Source of the DNA: Arthrobacter sp. AZCC_0090
GTDB lineage: Bacteria > Actinomycetota > Actinomycetes > Actinomycetales > Micrococcaceae
Length of the DNA: 64,000 bases
Direction of reading: 5' to 3'
Assembly: GCF_014207375.1 (NCBI RefSeq)
Contig: NZ_JACHEE010000015.1
Location: 53,640-117,639 of the forward strand
Of this stretch, positions 1 through 7,174 are shown piece by piece. The notes below the pieces were generated by a model. That model saw nothing but the letters and a program-made list of their open reading frames with translations. It made no database searches and had not been told where the DNA came from. The stretch's first letter is position 1. Every line of letters starts with the position of its first letter. The position numbers and the translations under genes were made by a program.

Positions 1-576
1 AAGTCCGCGCATGCCCTCAACTGAATTGCGGCCGAGTATCTGCAATCGGGTCTCTAAGGAGACACAAAGATCGAGACCTTCCGGCAACGAAGTTTCGACC
101 CGGACAACCATGACATCCGGGTCATGGCTTATGAAGGACCTGACCTGCACCCTTGAGCCGCTGGCCTCGAATTCGGTCGTATGAACGCCCGCGGCAAGGT
201 CAAGGTGACGCGAATAATTGCTGATTCTGTCCGTCAGTTCCTGACGTATCAAGTTCAGGTAAACATCGCCGAATGGAAGGTACGACTGGCTGTGGCGATG
301 CTGGAGCGCTTGGACCTTCTGCGTCGCTTGCCCAAATTCCCCGGCGGCGACCATTTCTCTCGCGCTCGCAAGGAGTTCGGCTGCAGATTCAGGTTCGATT
401 TGGGGCGCCATGTGCTCGCTTGCGGGGGAACCGGACCATGCACTCGCGTCGTTGACCTGTATGCGTTCCCGGGCGATTCCACCGAAGATCATGGCACCGG
501 TGAGACCGTTGCCGAGCGGGAGTGCCTCCAGCCAACCTGCGGCCGGGCGGTCGTATCTCAGAGTATTTTCCTGCAA
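1..576 (-). CDS. GH95-type alpha-L-fucosidase, N-terminal part (runs off the left edge)
   Basis: The first 192 codons of a minus-strand gene continue past base 1. Near the N-terminus the frame shows the GH95 N-terminal signature: LRYDRPAAGW, then ALPLGNGLTGAMIFGG, then IQVNDASAWSGSP, followed by a beta-rich region with SYLPFGDVYL. GH95 enzymes remove alpha-L-fucose (or L-galactose) by inversion; the catalytic (alpha/alpha)6 barrel lies outside the window. No signal peptide is visible, so the enzyme may be cytoplasmic. The start is uncertain: the in-frame ATG at 675 lies inside a predicted -10 box, so I chose TTG at 576, just before the conserved LRYDRPA. It fits the fucose genes at 25233-26905. 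The family call rests on the N-terminal domain only. Confidence 0.8.
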   Translation of the reverse strand, partial: MQENTLRYDRPAAGWLEALPLGNGLTGAMIFGGIARERIQVNDASAWSGSPASEHMAPQIEPESAAELLASAREMVAAGEFGQATQKVQALQHRHSQSYLPFGDVYLNLIRQELTDRISNYSRHLDLAAGVHTTEFEASGSRVQVRSFISHDPDVMVVRVETSLPEGLDLCVSLETRLQILGRNSVEGMRGL

Positions 577-663
577 GTGAGAGTCATTTCTGCTGTGGGC
601 CGGAGATGCGCAGAACGATTCTGGCGAAAGACCTCGAATGAGCCTCGAGAGCTCGCCGGGCGG

Positions 664-733
664 TATGACCACCATTTCTACGCAATGGTGGGAATAGGAT
701 TCAACGTGTATTCCGTCGAGCCCTCCCACGGGT
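664..733 (-). promoter_or_regulatory. Candidate promoter/operator shared with 6990-7059
   Basis: Read on the minus strand this holds TTGAAT (704-699), an 18-base spacer and TAGAAA (680-675). It precedes the GH95 gene. The 70 bases closely match 6990-7059, including flanks on both sides of the -35/-10 boxes, which suggests a shared binding site rather than just a shared sigma factor. An alternative is a diverged plus-strand coding repeat (GFNVYSVEPS here, GFNVYLVTPS there). Confidence 0.45.
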
Positions 734-768
734 TTTATGACTGACGTTTTTCATGTGTGCCGAAGATC

Positions 769-1002
769 CGCAGCTGCTCAATGAAACAGGGGCCTGCCGG
801 CAGCTGCCTCCTGGTAGTCGGGCTTGACGCCCGGTTGTGCCAAAGTCCCCGCGACCGACAAGGACGGGAATGGGCTGTCCGAGACGAAGACGTAGTACTT
901 GCTGAGCCGTGCGGTGCAGCAATCGTTGCGGTTGCACACGGCGATGTCGCTGATGTCACGGGTGCTACCGACCAGAATTTACCTTTGCCAAACGTCATGT
1001 GA
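769..1002 (-). pseudogene. Remnant of a discoidin (F5/8 type C) carbohydrate-binding domain
   Basis: The minus frame reads RDISDIAVCNRNDCC, TARLSKYYVFVSDSPFPS, then LAQPGVKPDYQEAAAGRP. This is the typical core of an F5/8 type C (discoidin/fucolectin-like) domain, with the NR-DCC and YYVFVSD motifs. It is broken upstream by a stop at about 982, where the W-x-x-DLG strand should be, and downstream by a stop at 780. Such domains bind fucose or galactose at the C-terminus of many actinobacterial GH95 enzymes. It lies directly downstream of the GH95-like fragment at 1079-1374, so the two are probably remains of one gene. Confidence 0.6.
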
Positions 1003-1078
1003 GTCTCCAGGGGTTCGTCGTTACCGTGAGTCCGTTCGAGCTGCCGAGCAGCCGGTCTGCCCAGGTGGGCGAGGGCCC

Positions 1079-1374
1079 GGGAAGACCCGGACGGTCTCTC
1101 CCCAGCTCTGCAGGAGCATGTCGTGCATCACTTGTGCGCCCGACAGCGGGGTCTCGAGCACGGGCCCGGACTCGCGGTACATGGTGTTTGGCTGGATGTA
1201 GCGGTCCAGCAGGGTGTTCAGATATCCCAGCGCGTCCTCGCCCTTGCCCATCGACGCGCTCATGGAAGCGGCTCCAGTGAACGTGTAGCCCTGGAGCGCC
1301 CCGGTGAAGCCGACCCAGTGGGCCAGCGACCGCTCCAGAAGGTCACGGTTGGCTGGGACCGTGGGGTCGAGCAG
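1079..1374 (-). pseudogene. Truncated second copy of the GH95-like catalytic region
   Basis: These 296 bases are almost identical (a few substitutions) to 22612-22907, which encode residues ~559-657 of the intact GH95-like enzyme at 21672-24581. The copy keeps the frame through GKGEDALGYLNTLLDRY and ETPLSGAQVMHDMLLQSWGE, then leaves homology at ETVRVFP. At the other end homology stops at a GCAG about 1374. It has no start or flanking domain of its own, so it is not a working gene. Near-identity points to a recent duplication or an unequal-recombination scar. Confidence 0.85.
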
Positions 1375-1499
1375 ATAGTCGTTCGCGGGAACCTAGCTCG
1401 AGCTATTCATGGCGGCAGGGCCTGCGGCAGGGAATTGGGAGTTTCCCGATGCCCTGCGGTAGCCCGTCGCAACTTCGACTCGGACTCACCCTGCCGGGT

Positions 1500-2687
1500 T
1501 CAGGGGACGACCACTGTCAGGTGCTGGTCGCCGGTGCCGTAATTGATATGTAGCAGTGCGGTGGTGTCCGTTTCGGTGGAAGGGACCGTGATGTTGAGGG
1601 TGGTCGTCCACGAACGGCCCGGTGGGAGCGTGGGGATATTCGGGTCGCTGTAGGACTCGGTGATGCCCTGCTGGCCCGCGACGGGTTGCAGGGTGGCGGG
1701 TGCTGATGCGTTCTTACCGTTGTTCGTGACCGTGACTCCGACGGCTGTGGTGGCGCCGCGGGTGAGTGAGCAGGTGTCGGGGGTAGCGGCGGAGATGGTG
1801 AGCGGACCGTAGCTCTGGGTTCCGGTAAGGACGGCCGCCTGATCGGAGGTGACACCGACCCATCCGCAGGCGGTGGCGTCCAGGGAGTCGTTGCTGGACC
1901 ACAGGATCGCGCCCTGGGTCTGCGCCTGCAGGCTGGTGAGGATGTGGGTCCAGTCGGATGCGGAGATGAAGGGGTGGCTGGTGCCGCTGTTGTCCCACTG
2001 CGGCCAGATGTAGGGGTAGATGGGCAAGGCGGGGTTCAGGGACTGGTCGTGAGTGACGGCCAGGTTGAGCGCATTGTCCCACCCAGACAGGGTCGAGTAG
2101 TAGGTGTACATCGCCGGGGCGAAGTAGTCCAGGTACCCGGGTGTGTAGAGCTGCTGGGTGAGGCTGGTGTAGCTCGTTGACCAGTCATAGGAGTACATGC
2201 CGATCGGCGCCGAGGGCGCAGCCTCATGGGCCCAGGTGATCAGCTGCTGCCAGAGCGTCAGCTCGTTCTGCGCCTGAGCGGCGGAGGTCGCGCTGACCAT
2301 GAGGATGTTCTCGAAATCCAGCGTGAGCGGCGTGGTCGAGGCCGCGCGGAACTGGCTGACGAAGTACTGCACCTTCGCGGTGAAATCGCTCTGGGTGGGT
2401 ATGTTGGTGCAGCCGGTGTCGGTACAGGCCATATGCCAGACGTCATAGACAACGGCGGCCCTGGTAAGCCCGTACTGCTCGAGGTTCGCGCGCGGGTACG
2501 ACGTGTTGTCGTAAAGCGTGAACGAGGTGGCCTGTGGCGTCGGCGGCGGAGTCGTGATCCGCACGCCCTTGGGCTGCTGCTCAGAGATGGACCGCGCATT
2601 TGCGGTGCCTGCGGTGAACGACAGCACAGCGAGAATGACTAACAATGATCCGATGATTAGGCGGTGATATGGCGTCTTCTTGCTCAT
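1500..2687 (-). CDS. Secreted TIM-barrel glycosidase-like protein with C-terminal NEW3-type domain
   Basis: 395 residues from ATG 2687, chosen because GGAG sits just upstream and the protein then opens with a Sec signal peptide (MSKKTPYHRL, hydrophobic stretch, TANARS). The middle looks like a (beta/alpha)8 barrel: TPLTLDFENILM with a possible DxE acid pair, PIGMYSYDWS, APAMYTYY, PIYPYIWPQW and GAILWSSND match successive strands. The tail (from about residue 290) is an NEW3/CARDB-like immunoglobulin domain. The barrel recalls hyaluronidase-like or GH18-like folds, but I cannot assign a family. A near match to the 11-bp fucose-island palindrome lies 23 bases before the start. Extracellular action on the same glycan is inferred. 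Confidence 0.65.
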   Translation of the reverse strand: MSKKTPYHRLIIGSLLVILAVLSFTAGTANARSISEQQPKGVRITTPPPTPQATSFTLYDNTSYPRANLEQYGLTRAAVVYDVWHMACTDTGCTNIPTQSDFTAKVQYFVSQFRAASTTPLTLDFENILMVSATSAAQAQNELTLWQQLITWAHEAAPSAPIGMYSYDWSTSYTSLTQQLYTPGYLDYFAPAMYTYYSTLSGWDNALNLAVTHDQSLNPALPIYPYIWPQWDNSGTSHPFISASDWTHILTSLQAQTQGAILWSSNDSLDATACGWVGVTSDQAAVLTGTQSYGPLTISAATPDTCSLTRGATTAVGVTVTNNGKNASAPATLQPVAGQQGITESYSDPNIPTLPPGRSWTTTLNITVPSTETDTTALLHINYGTGDQHLTVVVP

Positions 2688-2709
2688 TACTACTCCAATT
2701 GGGTAATTG

Positions 2710-2719
2710 ATCGGATGAT
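2710..2719. promoter_or_regulatory. Weak match to the ACATCNGATGT operator
   Basis: ATCGGATGAT shares eight bases with the sites at 24601 and 25200 and lies at the same distance (about 20 bases) upstream of the start at 2687. The outer bases differ, so it is a candidate only. Confidence 0.3.
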
Positions 2720-2901
2720 CGACGGGATCAGCATCGGTGGATGAGGCAGTCAACCCTCGGACCCGTGGTGCTCGCGAATCGGGGCGCATGCCTCGTTTGA
2801 GGAACGCTCGCGAAAATCAGAGGCCGCCGAGCCTCGGGCGCATCCATCTGAATGTGGTACTGGCGCGGCGATGACCCTTGACCGGCAGAGGCCAGGCTAG
2901 A

Positions 2902-4878
2902 TCACGGAATCCGGTAGAGCCGCACGCCGAGTCCTTCGATGTCGTCGGTGTACCTGCCCTGTGTCTTGCTGAGGCTCCGGTGTTCGTAGAGCACGTCCAC
3001 CGGGTCATTCCCCGGCGCGGCGAATGAGACGGGGCGGGCTTCTTTGGACAGGTTGACCATGAACAGGTAGTCGCGGTTGCCGAGGCGCCGGGCGGTCCAA
3101 CGCAGCGCATCGTTGTCAGCGACCTGGATCGACGGCGTCCGTTCGGTGGAGAGGATGACTGGTGAGAGCTCCCGGATCTGGGTCACGACCGTTTTCGCAT
3201 TGTCCAGTAGGGTGCGGTATGGGAAACCGCTGACGTCGTTCTCGATGTCGAATCGGGAGTAGTACAACAGGCCGGTCGCACCGGCCACGATGGCCTGCCA
3301 CGACATACTCCGGACCTCGGCTAGGTTCGGTGGGCGTACGCCGAAGTGCTTGTAGTTGCCGAGGTTGTGCAGTTGAATGACGGGCCAGATCGCGGTGTTG
3401 GGCAACTCCCGCACGGTTGCTTCGGTGTGGGTGAAGACACGGCGAGGGATGTCGGTCGGCTTGCCGAAGATCGGATACGGGTCCGTGCCGAAGGCGTCGG
3501 TGACATACTGAGCGTCGTCACCGGCCCACACGCGGTAGTCGACCGAGTAGCTCGGGTGGTTGGGATCGTTGTCCGCGACTGATGTGTATCGCGGACGGAG
3601 GCGGTCGGCCTGGCTGTCGGCGGGGTTCTCGTCGTTGATGTACCAGCCAAGGAGTGACGGGTGGCTCTTGTACTGGTTGACCAAATTGGCATCGGAATTC
3701 TGATGAATGAAAAGGGTCGTCAGCCCGCGAGCCTGGGTCTCGTCGAGGATTTGCGGTGACGGTACGTGGTAGGACAGAACGGTGGTGAACCCCGCGTATT
3801 TGAGATCGTCGAGGTTCTGCACGGTGGTCGGCCCGTTGTACGCCCCGATCGGGAAGTACAGCTCGCCATTGCGCCGAACCCTTCCGTGCGAGTCGAGATA
3901 GCTCGTTGGCACCTCATCCGCACGGAGCTTCCGAAGGGCGAACGTCTTCTCCGAGGCGGTGGAACCGTCGCGGGTGCGCGCGCTCACCCGAAGTTGGTAG
4001 GACCCTTCGCGCAGCCTCGAGACCGGGCTGGTGTACCTCAGCTGGGACGATCCTTTGAAGGCCTTGGTGTCGACGCGCTTGCCGGCGGCGTCGCTGAGTT
4101 CGACCTGCACCTGGTAGTCGGTGGCACGGATGCCGGACGGCGGGAATACCCCTATCCGAAGGTCGATTTCCTGTCGTTCGCCGGGAATGAGCAGACCACG
4201 ATAGGCCGGGGCCGCGAGGGTCGCTCGCAGGAGGCGCGGCGTGTATTTGGTGATGGTGAGATCGTCATACCATGCCGTCCCCGTGGCGCCGCGGCTGAGG
4301 AAGAAGATGGCCTTCATGTACGCGGCTCCGGCCGGGGCCGCGTGTGGCGGCACGGACAGCTGGACCCACTCGGTGGATTGGGTTGTGCCGGTGTAGCCGC
4401 CGGTGAGGAAGGTGCCGTCTTCGGCGTACCATTCCACGCAGACTGACGCCCCGCCGTTTTGCATGTTGGCGGTCTTCACCCAGACGGAGACCGAGACTGG
4501 AACGTACGCGTCGGTGGTCCCTTGGATCTTTTTGCCGGCGAAAACATAGGTGGTGCTGTCTGCCCGGGTGTAGCGCAACGAGGCAGCACCGGTGCGGTGC
4601 TGCGTCGAGTCGTAGGCGGTGTAGTCCGATACCCATTCAACGTCTGAGAAGTCCTCGAATGAGGTCTGGTAGACGACCTCGGGCGTCGTGTCCGGCAGGT
4701 TCGCCCTGGGCATCGAGGCGGTCTCCTGGCTTGCTTGAGCGGAGCCGGGAAACAAAGCCGGACTGATGATCCCGAGCGCGGCGGCGCCGAACATCAGCGT
4801 CCGTCGGGAAACTCCGGATTCCAAGCCTTCGTCGTCCGGCGTCGAGACGTGTGGGTGACTTGAGTCCTTCACGATCAT
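2902..4878 (-). CDS. Tat-exported glycoside hydrolase, clan GH-A-like, with N-terminal binding module
   Basis: 658 residues, ATG preceded by AAGGAG. Residues 24-50 form a Tat signal (SRRTLMFGAAAL, cleavage after SAQAS). Residues 65-212 resemble a CBM4/9-like jelly roll (YQTSFEDFSD, YDDLTI). Residues 215-318 look like a beta-sandwich linker domain. Residues 325-590 form a TIM barrel opening with FPIGAYNG and carrying GWYINDENP, where Glu417 is the likely acid/base, followed by AGATGLLYYS; a small beta domain closes the protein. The layout resembles GH2/GH42/GH5-type retaining glycosidases, but the family and sugar are not identified. It stands within the polysaccharide cluster and should act outside the cell. 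Confidence 0.7.
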   Translation of the reverse strand: MIVKDSSHPHVSTPDDEGLESGVSRRTLMFGAAALGIISPALFPGSAQASQETASMPRANLPDTTPEVVYQTSFEDFSDVEWVSDYTAYDSTQHRTGAASLRYTRADSTTYVFAGKKIQGTTDAYVPVSVSVWVKTANMQNGGASVCVEWYAEDGTFLTGGYTGTTQSTEWVQLSVPPHAAPAGAAYMKAIFFLSRGATGTAWYDDLTITKYTPRLLRATLAAPAYRGLLIPGERQEIDLRIGVFPPSGIRATDYQVQVELSDAAGKRVDTKAFKGSSQLRYTSPVSRLREGSYQLRVSARTRDGSTASEKTFALRKLRADEVPTSYLDSHGRVRRNGELYFPIGAYNGPTTVQNLDDLKYAGFTTVLSYHVPSPQILDETQARGLTTLFIHQNSDANLVNQYKSHPSLLGWYINDENPADSQADRLRPRYTSVADNDPNHPSYSVDYRVWAGDDAQYVTDAFGTDPYPIFGKPTDIPRRVFTHTEATVRELPNTAIWPVIQLHNLGNYKHFGVRPPNLAEVRSMSWQAIVAGATGLLYYSRFDIENDVSGFPYRTLLDNAKTVVTQIRELSPVILSTERTPSIQVADNDALRWTARRLGNRDYLFMVNLSKEARPVSFAAPGNDPVDVLYEHRSLSKTQGRYTDDIEGLGVRLYRIP

Positions 4879-5136
4879 TTTCTCCTTTGCGGTCGATATG
4901 GTGCGTTCTGTATGGGACGAATCGGGCCTGGGTGGGCGGCCAGGGGATGCGATCCCGTCGCCTCCCGACGCTCGGGGCGGGGTTGATGGTCAGAGGATGG
5001 TTCTTGGGTTTGAGGGCGATCAGGGATTTCATGATGCGTCTCATTCCGTGGCGGCCGGCGGCTGCGTTTGGGGTGCTCGTGGGGGTCAGAGAGCGGGCTT
5101 AGTTGTCCAGAGCGATGGGCAGGAAGGTGGGCTCGA

Positions 5137-5235
5137 CTAATCGCGGTCCCGGAATTTTGCAAGCCGACGGCCGAATATAAGGGCAAGACCGATCAGTGCG
5201 AGCCATATGATTGCGATGATTGCGATTGTTAACAC
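5137..5235 (-). CDS. Possible 32-residue membrane peptide
   Basis: The GTG at 5235 opens a short frame, MLTIAIIAIIWLALIGLALI followed by FGRRLAKFRDRD and a stop: one hydrophobic helix with a basic tail. A purine-rich CGGAAAA lies just upstream. It sits in the 437-base gap between two glycosidase genes; the rest of the gap shows nothing I recognise. It may be a real small protein or a remnant, for instance of a transporter end. Confidence 0.3.
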   Translation of the reverse strand: MLTIAIIAIIWLALIGLALIFGRRLAKFRDRD

Positions 5236-5315
5236 TTTTCCGGCGTCCTTCCTTGGACGGCAACCAAGCAGAGCGGTCCCTGCCGTCTGACGGGGACCGC
5301 CCGTTGCCGGCCCGG

Positions 5316-6875
5316 CTAGTCCAGCTTGGCGCCCGGTGCCCTCGTGTCGGCGCCGAGGCTCGGCGATGCGGGGATCGCCTTGCCGAAGTAGTCAGTGGTC
5401 ACATCATTGGGGATGGGCGTTCCGGCGCCGGCCGCAGGGGAATCGAGCCGGAGCCGGACGTCCTTGGGCGTTTTCGGATCGGCGTCGATGAACCTGGGGT
5501 CGCCGGTGACCGCGTTGGTGCTGTGCGCGGGCAGGTTGGTGAGCCCATGGAAGAGGTTGTGGTCGTAGGTGTTGCTGGAATCGTAGAACGGCAGGCCGCC
5601 TGCGACCGTGGAGGTGAAGATGTTGTTCCGGAAGGTTACCCCTCCCCTGTTGTGGTAGTCGCTGACCATTGCGGTGCCGGCTTGATTGGTCACGATGGTG
5701 TTGCCGTAGACCTGGGTGCTTGTGGTCGGTGCCCCGCATCCGACGGTGATGACCCCGGAGGGCGGGCTCCAGGTGTTCCGGTCGTTGATGCTGACGTTGT
5801 ACCTGGCGATGTTGTCGGACGTCTTGGCTCCGGGCGCGTTGCAGATGAGGAGGAATCCGCCCTCGTTGTCGTGGCTGTAGTTGTACTGGTAGATGTTGCC
5901 GTTGTTCGCGCCGTCGATGTCGTAGGCCATCGAGTCGAGAACTCCGTGTCCGTGGCTGACGTCGTTGTACTCGTAGGTCACGTGGTCGGCGTTCCAGGAC
6001 CACATGCCGGCGTTGTAGGCGGCTGAGCGTTCGTTGAATCCGTCGACGGTGTTGTGTGCCACGAGGGCGCCTGTCGAAACGCGCAGGACGATACCGTCGC
6101 CGCCGACGTCCTTCACGTGGTTGCCGACGACCCGGACGCCGGTGTTGGGGAACCATGTCGTGGTCTGGTCACCCTGTTCCGGTCGCTTATTCCAGGCGCT
6201 GGCGAAACTGATGCCGGTCCGGTCGACGTGCTGGACGCTGTTGTCTAGGACCTGCACATCCTCGAACCGGGTCGGGGTCGTGGTGCCCAACGATGAGAAC
6301 ATGATGCCCGCCGAGCCTTGGACGCTCTTGTCGTCGAGCCCGTTGACATCATGGACGTCGACGTCCTTGATGACGTAGTGGCGTCCGACGCCGAAGTCCG
6401 TCAGGCGGACCCATACGCCGCGCCGCTGGGCCGTGGAGGCGCCGGTGTTGCTCACATCGAGGTCATGCAGCTCGACGTCCTCGGCGTTGGAGATCAGGAC
6501 GGCGTCGCTGGCTCCCGCTCCGTCGATCCGTGGCTTGGCCCCGCCGCCGTAGCTGCCTACGGTGACGTGGGAGCTGTCGATATTCAGAGTGCCGACGCAG
6601 GTGCTGCCCCGGAGCAGGCGGATCGAGGTCCCGGGGGTGAAGTCCTGCGCGCTCACCCTTGCCAGGCTGCGCCAGGGATGCCCGGGATCTGTGCCCGAAG
6701 CGGCATCGTCCCCTCGAGAGCAGTCCACGTAGTATGCGGTGCTTCCTTGTGCTTGAGGGGCTGGCGCGGCCGGCGCGGCCGACGCGGCGGTGGCGGAAAG
6801 GGTGGCGGCCAACGAGGCAGCCAGAATAGTCGGAAGGGTCCGGTGGAGCCGGAACTTCCTGGTACTTGTCTTCAT
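5316..6875 (-). CDS. Secreted right-handed beta-helix protein (polysaccharide lyase/glycosidase-like)
   Basis: 519 residues with a long Sec signal peptide (MKTSTRKFRLHRTLPTILAA, cleavage near ASAAPAAP). The mature protein begins YYVDCSRGDDAASGTDPGHPW, the usual opening of single-stranded right-handed beta-helix enzymes, followed by helix rungs rich in N and D (VISNAEDVELHDLDVS, YVIKDVDVHDVNG, NNGNIYQYNYSHDNEGGFLL). Parallel beta-helix enzymes include PL1/3/6/9 lyases and GH28-like hydrolases. I cannot tell which applies. A promoter element like that of the left-edge fucosidase lies ~130 bases upstream, which suggests co-regulation. Confidence 0.7.
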   Translation of the reverse strand: MKTSTRKFRLHRTLPTILAASLAATLSATAASAAPAAPAPQAQGSTAYYVDCSRGDDAASGTDPGHPWRSLARVSAQDFTPGTSIRLLRGSTCVGTLNIDSSHVTVGSYGGGAKPRIDGAGASDAVLISNAEDVELHDLDVSNTGASTAQRRGVWVRLTDFGVGRHYVIKDVDVHDVNGLDDKSVQGSAGIMFSSLGTTTPTRFEDVQVLDNSVQHVDRTGISFASAWNKRPEQGDQTTTWFPNTGVRVVGNHVKDVGGDGIVLRVSTGALVAHNTVDGFNERSAAYNAGMWSWNADHVTYEYNDVSHGHGVLDSMAYDIDGANNGNIYQYNYSHDNEGGFLLICNAPGAKTSDNIARYNVSINDRNTWSPPSGVITVGCGAPTTSTQVYGNTIVTNQAGTAMVSDYHNRGGVTFRNNIFTSTVAGGLPFYDSSNTYDHNLFHGLTNLPAHSTNAVTGDPRFIDADPKTPKDVRLRLDSPAAGAGTPIPNDVTTDYFGKAIPASPSLGADTRAPGAKLD

Positions 6876-6989
6876 TGAGCTTTCCTTGGTTTGGGTGTTG
6901 GGATGAGTGGCGGCCGTGTCGGTCCGGCAGGCACCCGGGTCTTCTTCGGGTTCTTCTGCCAGGATCGTTCTCGCGTGGCCGCCGGCGCC

Positions 6990-7059
6990 GGTATGAACAG
7001 CAGTTCTACCTATTGGAGGGAAGAGGATTCAATGTGTATCTCGTCACCCCGTCCCAGTC
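6990..7059 (-). promoter_or_regulatory. Candidate promoter/operator shared with 664-733
   Basis: On the minus strand: TTGAAT (7032-7027), an 18-base spacer and TAGAAC (7008-7003). It lies in the 299-base gap upstream of the beta-helix gene (start 6875). Spacing and flanks match 664-733, including CATACCG just after the -10 box. Confidence 0.45.
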
Positions 7060-7174
7060 GTGCAGAGATTGGGGGTCTTTCCTGTATTGGTCGTGCAATT
7101 TACTTGGAGCCGTTACCTCCCGTTCTTCGTCAGTCCGGCTCTCCATACGGACGACATGGCACGGGTTCACGTCC

